A stretch of DNA of 64,000 nucleotides from Nocardia cerradoensis NBRC 101014 (lineage in GTDB: Bacteria; Actinomycetota; Actinomycetes; Mycobacteriales; Mycobacteriaceae), in contig NZ_BAFW01000387.1 of assembly GCF_000308535.1 (NCBI RefSeq), positions 1 through 64,000 on the forward strand, read 5' to 3'. The notes under the pieces were generated by a model. It saw only the letters and a list, made by a program, of their open reading frames with translations. It was not told the origin of the DNA and did not search any database. Shown here piece by piece: positions 42,803-51,017 of this stretch. Position 1 is the stretch's first letter; the number at the start of each line of letters is the position of its first letter. The position numbers and the translations under genes are program-made.

Positions 42803-44470
42803 ATGCGTTACAACCACGCCGAGCTGTTCGCCGGCATCGCCGCGGCGGCACCCGAGCGCGACTGCATCGTGTTCCGGGACCGCCGGCTCAGCTACCGCGA
42901 TGTCGCGGGGCGAGTCAACCGGCTGGCGAATCTCCTGCTGTCGCACGGGATCACGATTCACCGCCAGCGCGCCGACCTGCGGCCGTGGGAGTCCGGCCAG
43001 GACCACGTCGCGTTGTATCTGTACAACGGCAACGAATACCTCGAGGGCATGCTGGGCGCGGCGACCGCCCGGGCGGCCTCGCTGAACGTCAACTACCGGT
43101 ATGTCGAAGCCGAGCTGAGTTACCTGCTCAACGATTCCGCGCCGCGCGCGATCGTCTACCACGCCCGTTTCGCACCGACCCTCGGTGCGGTTCTCGGTTC
43201 GCTGCGTGAGCCGCCGGCGCTGCTGCTCCAGGTCGCGGACGAGTCCGGCAACGCCCTGCTGCCCGGCGCCCTCGACTACGAGGACGCGCTGTCGGCGTCG
43301 AGCGCCGAGGCTCCCGAGACGGCACCGGAGGCCGACGACCTCTACATGGTCTACACCGGCGGTACCACCGGAATGCCCAAGGGCACGTTGTGGACTCAGG
43401 CGGCAATCCTCGAAAGTGCTCTGGCCGCTTTCCTTCCCGAGGGCTTCTTCGAGGTACCGTCGCTCGCCGCGGGTGTCGACCTGGCCGTCGGCAGCGACCG
43501 GCGAGTCGTGCTGCCGCTACCTCCGCTGATGCACGCGGCGGCGCAGTGGCTGGCCATGGCCGGCATTCTCACCGGCGGGGCCGTCGTCTTCCCCGACGTG
43601 GTGGACCGGCTCGATCCCGCCTCGGTGTGGCGGGTGATCGACGGTGAGGGCGTGCAGCTGATGAACCTCGTCGGCAATTCGTTCGCGACCCCGCTGTGCG
43701 ACGAGTTCGAACGCGGCGGACACCACGGGCGTTCGCTGCAGATGATCGGCACCGGCGGCGCGGTCGCGAGCGCCTCGGTGAAGGACCGCATCCTGCGGCT
43801 GCTGCCGCATGTCGCCATCGCCGATGTCGCCGGCTCCTCGGAGACCGGATCACAGCTGACGAACGTGAGTACCAGTGCGGCCCCGGCGGTTTCGGGTGTC
43901 TTCAGCGCGGCGGCCGGATCCTGTGTGGTGGACGAGGACCGCACCCGGATCCTCGAACCCGGCGACCCCGAGACGGGGTGGCTCGGCCGCCACGGCGCCA
44001 TCCCGCTCGGCTACCTCGGCGACCGCGACAAGACCGAGCGCACCTTCCCCGTCATCGCGGGCCGTCGCGTGGCACTGCCCGGCGACCGGGCGCGCCACCG
44101 CGCCGACGGCACCATCGAACTGCTCGGCCGCGACTCGGTGACGATCAACTCCGGCGGCGAGAAGATCTTCGCCGAGGAGGTCGAGGAGGCGCTGATCGTC
44201 CACCCCGCCGTCGCCGATGTCGTCGTCGTGGGCCGGCCCAGCGAGCGCTGGGGCAGCGAGGTCGTCGCGGTCGTGCAGGTACTTCCCGGATTCGACCCGA
44301 CCGACGAGGAACTGCTCGCCGACGCCGCGGAGCGGCTGGCCCGCTACAAACTGCCGAAAGCCGTTGTCCGCGTGGGCTCGGTGGTCCGCAGCCCGGCGGG
44401 CAAGGCCGACTACCGATGGGCCGCCGAGATCGCCACCCAGGACCTGACCGTAAAGGAATTGATCAAATGA
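42803..44470 (+). CDS. acyl-CoA synthetase (AMP-forming)
   Basis: A 555-aa member of the ANL family. The P-loop YTGGTTGMPKGT lies near residue 185, the A5/A7-type motifs near 345-430 (DVAGSSETGSQ, LPGDRARHRADGTIELLGRD) and the hinge and C-terminal domain follow (INSGGEKIFAEEVEEALIVH, with the Lys in RSPAGKADYRWA). It activates a carboxylic acid to its CoA thioester through an acyl-AMP, giving the substrate for beta-oxidation by the later genes. Subgroup by look: FadD of sterol and fatty-acid type. ATG preceded by GGAG. Confidence 0.9.
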   Translation: MRYNHAELFAGIAAAAPERDCIVFRDRRLSYRDVAGRVNRLANLLLSHGITIHRQRADLRPWESGQDHVALYLYNGNEYLEGMLGAATARAASLNVNYRYVEAELSYLLNDSAPRAIVYHARFAPTLGAVLGSLREPPALLLQVADESGNALLPGALDYEDALSASSAEAPETAPEADDLYMVYTGGTTGMPKGTLWTQAAILESALAAFLPEGFFEVPSLAAGVDLAVGSDRRVVLPLPPLMHAAAQWLAMAGILTGGAVVFPDVVDRLDPASVWRVIDGEGVQLMNLVGNSFATPLCDEFERGGHHGRSLQMIGTGGAVASASVKDRILRLLPHVAIADVAGSSETGSQLTNVSTSAAPAVSGVFSAAAGSCVVDEDRTRILEPGDPETGWLGRHGAIPLGYLGDRDKTERTFPVIAGRRVALPGDRARHRADGTIELLGRDSVTINSGGEKIFAEEVEEALIVHPAVADVVVVGRPSERWGSEVVAVVQVLPGFDPTDEELLADAAERLARYKLPKAVVRVGSVVRSPAGKADYRWAAEIATQDLTVKELIK

Positions 44471-45963
44471 CTATGACCGCCGAACCGACCGTCGACGTCG
44501 CGCCCGAGGAATTGCAGCGCCTCCTCGATGCCCAGCGCGCCGCGCAGGCACTCGACCCGATCCCCGATGCCGCGACCCGGCGTGATCGCATCGATCGTCT
44601 GGTGGCCGCGGTCCTGGAACACCGGGACGAACTCGCCGCGGCGCTGAACGCCGACTTCGGCGCTCGCCCGGCGACCACCTCACTGGAGGTCGACATCCTC
44701 GGCGGCTTGCCGGAGATCGCCGACACCAGGGAGGAGCTGGAAGCGTGGATGGCTCCCACCGAGGTGCCCGCGGCCATGGGTGGCGCCATTCCGGCCTTCG
44801 TCCAGAATCGCCCCAAAGGCGTTGTGGGCGTGATCGGCCCGTGGAATTTCCCGCTCGTGCTCGTCTTCGTGCCCGCGGTCGAAGCGCTCGCGGCCGGCAA
44901 TCGGGTGATGATCAAGTTCTCCGATATGACCCCGCGCACCGGTGCGGTGTTCGCTCGCGCGGTGGCCTCGCGGATGAGCCCGGAGGAGGTCACCGTCGTC
45001 AACGGCGGATTGAAGACCGCTGCCGCGTTCTCCGACCTGCGCTTCGACCACCTGTTCTTCACCGGCTCACCGAAGGTCGGACGCCTCGTCGCCACGGCGG
45101 CGGGCAAGAACCTGGTGCCGGTGACGCTCGAGCTCGGCGGTAAGAATCCGGCGATCGTCGCACCCGATGCGGATGTCGCGGATGCGGCGGCGCGGATCGC
45201 GGCCGCGCGGCTGTTCAACAACGGGCAGGTGTGCCTGTCGCCGGACTACGCCTTCGTGCCCGCGCCGAGCCGGGACGCCTTCGTCGCGGCCTACCGCCAG
45301 GCGGTGCTGACCTACTTCCCGACCTTCGCCGACAACCCCGATGTCGTGTCGATCGTCAACGACGCCAACTACTCTCGTGTCACCGGGCTCGTCGCCGACG
45401 CCAAGGCCAAGGGCGCGACGGAGATCGTGATCGTGCCGGAGGGAGAGAAGGATCGGGTGCCCGGCCCGGAGTCTCGTCGCCTGCCTCCGACGCTGCTGCT
45501 CGACACCACGCCCGACGCGGAGATCAACAACGAGGAGATCTTCGGCCCGGTGCTGGTGGTGCACACCTACTCCGACGTCGACGAGGCCATCGCCTACGTC
45601 GCTGCCGGTGAACATCCGCTGTCGGCCTACTGGTACGGCGGCGACACCGACGACTTCCAGCGGTTCCTGGTGCGGACCACCTCGGGTGGTGTGTCGCGCA
45701 ACGACTTCGGACTGGCCTACAGCAATCCCGCCGTGCCGTTCGGTGGCGTCGGGATGAGTGGTTCGGGCGCCTACCACGGCAAGGCCGGATTCGACACGTT
45801 CTCCCACCAGCGCCCGGTCGCCTCCCACGACCTGCCGGGCGGGCTGGCCGGTGCGCTCGTGCCGCCGCTGACACCCGAGCGTGTCGAGGCCGTCGCCGCC
45901 GCTGCCGCCGCCGCGGCCGCCGAGGTCACCGCCCGGCTGCGCGGCTCCGACGGGCAGGGGTGA
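44467..45963 (+). CDS. aldehyde dehydrogenase (coniferyl-aldehyde/class 3 type)
   Basis: A 498-aa NAD(P)-dependent aldehyde dehydrogenase. VGVIGPWNFPLVLVFVPAVE binds the cofactor, FTGSPKVGRLVATAAGK the nicotinamide ribose, LELGGKNPAIV holds the catalytic Glu and NNGQVCLSPDY the nucleophilic Cys. NEEIFGPVLVV and FGGVGMSGSGAYHGKAGFDTF complete the set. It resembles coniferyl aldehyde dehydrogenases, which accept aromatic or bulky aldehydes. It probably oxidises the aldehyde made by the ThDP enzyme to the acid used by the acyl-CoA synthetase. ATGA overlap with that gene; an alanine-rich tail ends the protein. Confidence 0.92.
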   Translation: MTMTAEPTVDVAPEELQRLLDAQRAAQALDPIPDAATRRDRIDRLVAAVLEHRDELAAALNADFGARPATTSLEVDILGGLPEIADTREELEAWMAPTEVPAAMGGAIPAFVQNRPKGVVGVIGPWNFPLVLVFVPAVEALAAGNRVMIKFSDMTPRTGAVFARAVASRMSPEEVTVVNGGLKTAAAFSDLRFDHLFFTGSPKVGRLVATAAGKNLVPVTLELGGKNPAIVAPDADVADAAARIAAARLFNNGQVCLSPDYAFVPAPSRDAFVAAYRQAVLTYFPTFADNPDVVSIVNDANYSRVTGLVADAKAKGATEIVIVPEGEKDRVPGPESRRLPPTLLLDTTPDAEINNEEIFGPVLVVHTYSDVDEAIAYVAAGEHPLSAYWYGGDTDDFQRFLVRTTSGGVSRNDFGLAYSNPAVPFGGVGMSGSGAYHGKAGFDTFSHQRPVASHDLPGGLAGALVPPLTPERVEAVAAAAAAAAAEVTARLRGSDGQG

Positions 45964-45965
45964 CC

Positions 45966-46814
45966 ATGACGGGATTCGAGACCATTCGTTACGAGCGGCC
46001 CGCCGAAAAGGTCGCCCGCATCGTCCTCGACCGCGCCGAGGCGCGCAATGCGCAGAGCATGCGCATGCTGTACGAGCTCAATGACGCGTTCGATCGTGCG
46101 GCGCAGGATGATTCGGTCAGCGTGATCATCCTGGCGGCCGCCGGTCCGCACTTCTCCGCGGGACACGATCTGCGCGAAACCGATGCCGTGCAGGTGGTCA
46201 CCGACCACCGCCGGGTCGGTACCTGGTGCGGATTCGGTTGTGCCGGTGCGGAATCGCAGATGGCGGTCGAGAAGGAGATGTACCTCGGTCTGTCCGAGCG
46301 GTGGCGCAACCTCCCGAAACCGACGATCGCCGCGGTTCAGGGCAAGGTCATCGCCGGTGGGCTCATGCTCGTGTGGCCCTGCGATTTGATCGTCGCGACC
46401 GAGGATGCGCTGTTCCAGGACAACACGGTGTCGATGGGCGTGGCGGGCGTGGAGTTCTTCAACCACCCGTTCGAGGTCGGTGTGCGCAAGGCCAAGGAGA
46501 TGTTGTTCACCTCCGACTTCCTCACCGCCGCCGAGGTCCATCGACTCGGCATGGTGAATCACGTGGTGTCCGTGGACGAGCTGGAATCGTTCACGCTGCG
46601 GCTCGCGTCCCGCATTGCCGAAAAGCCTTTGTTCGCATTGAAATTGGCGAAAGAGGCCGTCAACGTGGCCCAGGACAACCAGGGTCGCGCGAATGCGATG
46701 CAGACCTCGTTCGCCTATCACCAGTTGTGCCACAGCCACAACCAGCAGATCCACGGTCTGCCGATCGATCCGGGGTTCTTGCAGCGAACCTTCGCGGCGA
46801 AGCCCGGAGCGTGA
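45966..46814 (+). CDS. enoyl-CoA hydratase/isomerase family protein
   Basis: About 282 aa of crotonase fold. The oxyanion-hole parts are FSAGHDLRET and KVIAGGLMLVWPCDLIVATE. The usual catalytic Glu pair is changed: the sequence near the second position reads VSMGVAGVEFFNHPFEVGVR, as in a group of actinobacterial crotonases whose reactions are not hydration. The protein is longer than a standard hydratase, with the insertion RRVGTWCGFGCAGAESQM. ATG at 45966 follows AGGGG; a GTG at 45960 overlaps the ALDH stop. In the operon it may act as hydratase, isomerase or hydrolase on a ring acyl-CoA. Confidence 0.85.
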   Translation: MTGFETIRYERPAEKVARIVLDRAEARNAQSMRMLYELNDAFDRAAQDDSVSVIILAAAGPHFSAGHDLRETDAVQVVTDHRRVGTWCGFGCAGAESQMAVEKEMYLGLSERWRNLPKPTIAAVQGKVIAGGLMLVWPCDLIVATEDALFQDNTVSMGVAGVEFFNHPFEVGVRKAKEMLFTSDFLTAAEVHRLGMVNHVVSVDELESFTLRLASRIAEKPLFALKLAKEAVNVAQDNQGRANAMQTSFAYHQLCHSHNQQIHGLPIDPGFLQRTFAAKPGA

Positions 46815-46904
46815 TCGAGGACCGTGCCGACCGGCGGGCGCCGCGCCCCGAATTCCCACCCCGACTGACCCACAGTCGTCCCACTCAGTGCTGAAGAGGC
46901 CAAG

Positions 46905-48047
46905 ATGACCAGCGTCGTGCTCATCGATGCCGGCCGGTCAGCAGTCATCCCGGATGATCCAGACCTGCCCGAAACGCCCCCGGGGCTCACCGAGGACGTC
47001 ATCACCGCTCTGCTGTACCGAACCGGTCTCGACCGATCGGAAGTCAGCGAGCTGTTCCTCGCCGATCCCCGCTGTCTGCCGACGCGCTGTGCGTCCGGCC
47101 CGGCCGGCTGGAGCTTCGAACCGCCGCCGCTGGGACTGACGACCACGGTCAGCGCGAGCAGTGCCCGCAGCGTGGCGCGGGCGGTGCGGACCATCGAGAA
47201 GAATCCGGAGATGGTCGCCGTCGTCGCGGCCACGGATTTCGGGGCGCGCGCCACCGGCAACCACGTCGATACCGCGGCGCTGCACCGCCAACAGCAGACG
47301 GCACAACTGGTGGCGGCGTGGTGGGACGTCGCACCCGAGGAGATGGCCGGCTGGGCCCGATCGTCCTACAGCCGTTCCGCCGAATGTGCCGCGGCCCGCG
47401 ACTTCGCGGACGAGATCGTCTGTCCCGCAGCCGGTTACGCCACCGACCTGTTCCGTAAGCCGGACGCGGACGATTCGTTCCGTGGCGGGGAAGGCGCCGG
47501 GCACAGTCGCCCCGAGGGCGCTGTGCCGGCCCACCCGGCACGCGGCGCGAGTGCGATCATCCTCGCCGGAGAGGCGAAAGCCAACGAGCTGGGCGTCGGA
47601 TTCCGCGCGCGCCTGCACGTGACCGACGTGATTCGTTCCTGCGCCGAATTCGGTATCGCCCCACTCGATTCCGGCACTCTGAACGAACTGCTCGCCCCCT
47701 GCGCGATCACGCTCGGGTGCCTGGACCAGCTCGAGGTCCCGGAACGATTCGCCGTCACGCCGGTGGCCTGGATCAAGGAAACCGGCATCAACGAGTATCT
47801 GGTGAACCCGCGCGGCGGCGACCTCGCCTTCGGTCATCTTTCCCGGTCGGGCTCGTTGCGCTCGCTGGTCACCATGGTGAATTCGCTGGAAGCCACCGGT
47901 GGTCTGGCCGGTGCGCTGCTGTCCTCCGATGTCCATCACACCACCGCCCTGGTCCTCACTCTCGCCGATTCGATCGCGCCGAAAGGGTGGAAGGACACCG
48001 TCGTCTCGCCGGGAACACCGGCCACTGTGAAAAAGGAGAAACAATGA
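46905..48047 (+). CDS. thiolase-fold protein lacking both catalytic cysteines
   Basis: A 380-aa protein of thiolase fold. Order and landmarks follow a thiolase: LTEDVITALLYRTGLDRSEV, then TTVSASSARSVARAV where a thiolase has the active-site loop, then ASAIILAGEAKANELGVGF and GGDLAFGHLSRSGSLRSLV. Aligned with the thiolase at 49802, its nucleophilic Cys92 becomes Ser83, the GHPLGATG loop becomes GHLSRSGS (the His is kept), and the second Cys (LCVGGGMG) is missing (LLSSDVHHTTA). It cannot work as a normal thiolase. It may be a regulatory or structural partner, or an enzyme of changed chemistry. It overlaps the ADH gene by ATGA. Confidence 0.75.
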   Translation: MTSVVLIDAGRSAVIPDDPDLPETPPGLTEDVITALLYRTGLDRSEVSELFLADPRCLPTRCASGPAGWSFEPPPLGLTTTVSASSARSVARAVRTIEKNPEMVAVVAATDFGARATGNHVDTAALHRQQQTAQLVAAWWDVAPEEMAGWARSSYSRSAECAAARDFADEIVCPAAGYATDLFRKPDADDSFRGGEGAGHSRPEGAVPAHPARGASAIILAGEAKANELGVGFRARLHVTDVIRSCAEFGIAPLDSGTLNELLAPCAITLGCLDQLEVPERFAVTPVAWIKETGINEYLVNPRGGDLAFGHLSRSGSLRSLVTMVNSLEATGGLAGALLSSDVHHTTALVLTLADSIAPKGWKDTVVSPGTPATVKKEKQ

Positions 48048-49099
48048 AGGCCGCCCTGTTCTACGGCAAGGAGGATGTCCGCATCGAGGAGGTGTCAGAC
48101 CCCGGCCGGCCCGGTCCCGGCCAGGTGAAGCTGCGCAATGCCTACTCCGGTATTTGCGGCTCCGACCTGCACTTCTACTATTACCCTGAATCCGTGCCGT
48201 GGGACGTGCACCGGTCCCATCCGCTGACCGGTGCCACGCTGCCGCAGGTGCTGGGGCACGAGTTCGCGGGCACCGTCGTCGAGATCGGCGAGGGCGTCAC
48301 GCGGGTGAAGGTCGGTGACCGTGCCGCGGTATTTCCGTTGGAGATCTCCTGCGGTACCTGCGTGGCGTGCCGGCGCGGCCTGCCGTTCTCCTGCCCGATG
48401 ATGGGCTCGCTCGGCGCGAGCGCGACCGGTGGCGGCCTGTCGGAGTTCACCACGGTGAACGCCTCGGCGCTGCACCTGCTTCCCGACAATGTCGACCTGC
48501 GGATGGGTGCGCTCGTCGAACCGATGGCCGTTGGCTGGCATGGCGTTTCGCGTACCGGCTTCAAGCCCGGCGGGACCGCTCTCGTCGCCGGCGCGGGACC
48601 GATCGGCATCGGCGCCTGGTTCGCATTCAAGGCCCGCGGAGTGGAGAAGGTGCTCGTGTCCGAGCCGAGTGCCGCCCGCCGCAAGATCCTCCAGGCGCTG
48701 GGCGCGACCGTCGTCGACCCGGTGAACGAGGATCTGGCCGCCGCCGTCGCCGAATTGACCGATGGGGCAGGTGTGGACGTGGCCGTGGAAGCGGCCGGAG
48801 CCGGTGCGGCGATCACCTCTGCCTTGGCGAGCCTCGCCCCCGGCGGCCGGGTCGTCGTCGTCTCGCTGCACGAGCACCCGATGGAATTCAACCCGACCCA
48901 CATGATGATGGGCGAGACCGAGATCGTCGGTGCCGTCGGATATCTGCCCGAGGAATTCGATGCCGTGATCGCCGCCATGGCCGACGGCATCTACGACACC
49001 ACCGGCTGGGTGGAGGAAATCCCGCTGGAAGGCGTCGTCGACGCCATCAAGGCGCTGCGCACGGGTACCGGCGCGAAGGTCCTCATCCGGGCGAAGTGA
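48044..49099 (+). CDS. zinc-dependent alcohol dehydrogenase (butanediol/sorbitol DH type)
   Basis: A 351-aa MDR enzyme. Catalytic zinc ligands are in GICGSDLHFYY and VLGHEFAGTVVEIGEGV; the structural zinc loop is CGTCVACRRGLPFSC; the NAD loop is VAGAGPIGIGAWFAFKARGV. The late part reads GAVGYLPEEFDAVIAAMADG. It oxidises a secondary alcohol or diol. A broken paralogue at 5639-5990 lacks residues about 97-298. ATG coupled to the preceding thiolase-like gene. A probable dehydrogenase step between hydration and thiolysis or on the intact substrate. Confidence 0.9.
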   Translation: MKAALFYGKEDVRIEEVSDPGRPGPGQVKLRNAYSGICGSDLHFYYYPESVPWDVHRSHPLTGATLPQVLGHEFAGTVVEIGEGVTRVKVGDRAAVFPLEISCGTCVACRRGLPFSCPMMGSLGASATGGGLSEFTTVNASALHLLPDNVDLRMGALVEPMAVGWHGVSRTGFKPGGTALVAGAGPIGIGAWFAFKARGVEKVLVSEPSAARRKILQALGATVVDPVNEDLAAAVAELTDGAGVDVAVEAAGAGAAITSALASLAPGGRVVVVSLHEHPMEFNPTHMMMGETEIVGAVGYLPEEFDAVIAAMADGIYDTTGWVEEIPLEGVVDAIKALRTGTGAKVLIRAK

Positions 49100-49166
49100 C
49101 CACCATGCGTCCCCCGGCGCAATGGAAAACCACCGCCCACAGTTTTGATTCGAGAGGTTCGATCAC

Positions 49167-49694
49167 ATGTCCGACATGACGCTGAGGGAAATGGAAGAAG
49201 TCCTGCTGGCTCACGAAATCGCCGAGCTGGAACAGGATGTCGAGGCGACGATGGCGACGTTGGCGCCCAACCCCCATTACGAGCTGGCGTTCGTGGGGTT
49301 GGCGGTCGACGGCGAGGACGCGGTGCGGGAAACGTATCGGCGGATTCTGAGCGGTAATCAGGGGCGCGATGTCGCCGCCGAGGCACGGGTGTACGGCGTG
49401 GCCGCGAATACGCTGATGCGCGAGGCGCACATGACGTTCACCACCCGGCAGGGCGAACGTGTCAACGGCCTGTATCTGGTGGTGATGTCGTTCGATCCGG
49501 AGACGAAATTGATCTGCGGCGAGCGGATGTATACCGACCCGCTGGTCGGGGAGATGATGACCGAGCAGCTCGGCGCCAATTTCGAAAGCCTGCCCGGTGT
49601 GACGCGAATTCGTGATACGGCCCCGACCATCGCCCAGCACGATGCGTTCCGGGACGCCGAGGCGCAAGGCCGGTCGATCAACGTGCCCGGTTAG
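49167..49694 (+). CDS. NTF2-like (SnoaL-fold) protein
   Basis: A 175-aa NTF2-fold protein, more like the one at 8142 than the twins at 16264 and 21597: MTLREMEEVLLAHEIAELEQ, PHYELAFVGLAVDGEDAVRE, LMREAHMTFTTRQGERVNGL, YLVVMSFDPETKLICGERMY. It lies between the Zn-ADH and thiolase genes in the main operon, so a member of this family accompanies each large unit of the regulon. The pocket may serve to isomerise, dehydrate or hydrolyse an intermediate; no catalytic residue can be named with confidence. Confidence 0.82.
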   Translation: MSDMTLREMEEVLLAHEIAELEQDVEATMATLAPNPHYELAFVGLAVDGEDAVRETYRRILSGNQGRDVAAEARVYGVAANTLMREAHMTFTTRQGERVNGLYLVVMSFDPETKLICGERMYTDPLVGEMMTEQLGANFESLPGVTRIRDTAPTIAQHDAFRDAEAQGRSINVPG

Positions 49695-49801
49695 TCGCGC
49701 CTGCGTGGCACCGGCGTGCCGAAGATTTCGCCCGCACGCCACGCATTCCATTTTTTCGACGAAAGCGAAGTTATCGATATGGCTGAACAGGGACTGGCGG
49801 C

Positions 49802-51013
49802 GTGACCAACGAGGCGTATATCTACGAGGCGATCCGCACGCCTCGCGGCAAGAACAAGGGTGGGTCGCTGCACGGGACCAAGCCGGTCGATCTGGTGATC
49901 GGCCTGATCGAGGAATTGCGGGCGCGTCATCCCGGCCTGGATCCCGCCGCGATCGACGACATCGTGCTGGGTGTCGTCTCCCCGGTGGGTGATCAGGGTG
50001 GCGACATCGCGCGCGCCGCCGCGATGGGTGCCGGTTTGCCGGACACAGTGGCGGGCGTGCAGCTCAACCGGTTCTGTTCCTCGGGTCTGGAATCGGTGAA
50101 TCAGGCTGCGGCACGGGTGCGTTCGGGGTGGGAGAGCCTGATCATCGCCGGCGGTGTCGAGTCGATGTCGCGGGTACCGATGGGCGCCGACGGCGGCGCG
50201 ATGTACCACGACCCGGTACTGACCTACGACACCTTGCACGCCCCGCAGGGCATCGGCGCCGATCTGATCGCGACCATCGAGGGGTTCTCCCGCGAGGACG
50301 TCGATCGTTTCGCCGTGCGGTCGCAGGACCGCGCCGAGGCCGCATGGTCGGGCGGGCATTTCGCGAAATCGGTTGTGCCGGTGCGGGACATCAACGGTGT
50401 GACGATCCTCGACCACGACGAGCATCGCCGTCCGGGCAGCACCGTCGAGACCCTCGGCAAACTTCGGCCCGCATTCGAAACCATCGGTGAGCGAGGCGGT
50501 TTCGACGCGGTGGCACTGCAGAAGTATCACTGGATCGAGAAGATCGAGCATGTGCACACCGGCGGTAACTCCTCCGGCATCGTGGACGGCGCCGCACTGG
50601 TTGTGATCGGAAACGAACAGGTGGGCAAGGATTTCGGTCTGGTCCCGCGCGCCCGCATCGTCGCCGCGGCGATCACGGGATCCGATCCGACCATCATGCT
50701 CACCGGTCCCACCCCGGCGACCCGGAAGGTGCTCGATCAGGCCGGTCTCACCGTCGACGACATCGACCTGTTCGAACTCAACGAGGCGTTCGCCTCGGTC
50801 GTCCTGAAATGGATGAAGGACCTGAACCTGCCGGACGAGAAGGTCAATGTCAACGGCGGCGCGATCGCGATGGGACATCCGCTCGGCGCCACCGGCGCGA
50901 TGATCCTCGGCACCATGGTCGACGAGCTCGAGCGACGACAGGCCCGGCGGGCACTGGTGTCGCTGTGCGTCGGCGGCGGCATGGGTATCGCGACGATCAT
51001 CGAGCGGGTGTGA
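49802..51013 (+). CDS. thiolase (acetyl-CoA C-acyltransferase)
   Basis: A 403-aa thiolase: LNRFCSSGLESVNQAAARV with Cys92, NEAFASVVLKWM, GGAIAMGHPLGATGAMI with the His, and LCVGGGMGIATII with the second Cys. It cleaves 3-ketoacyl-CoA with CoA to release acetyl-CoA or propionyl-CoA. It starts with GTG at 49802, which overlaps the stop of an 8-codon frame (49779-49805, MAEQGLAA) that may couple translation. It stands directly before the FadB-type gene (4 bp), the classical beta-oxidation pair. Confidence 0.93.
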   Translation: MTNEAYIYEAIRTPRGKNKGGSLHGTKPVDLVIGLIEELRARHPGLDPAAIDDIVLGVVSPVGDQGGDIARAAAMGAGLPDTVAGVQLNRFCSSGLESVNQAAARVRSGWESLIIAGGVESMSRVPMGADGGAMYHDPVLTYDTLHAPQGIGADLIATIEGFSREDVDRFAVRSQDRAEAAWSGGHFAKSVVPVRDINGVTILDHDEHRRPGSTVETLGKLRPAFETIGERGGFDAVALQKYHWIEKIEHVHTGGNSSGIVDGAALVVIGNEQVGKDFGLVPRARIVAAAITGSDPTIMLTGPTPATRKVLDQAGLTVDDIDLFELNEAFASVVLKWMKDLNLPDEKVNVNGGAIAMGHPLGATGAMILGTMVDELERRQARRALVSLCVGGGMGIATIIERV

Positions 51014-51017
51014 GGAT

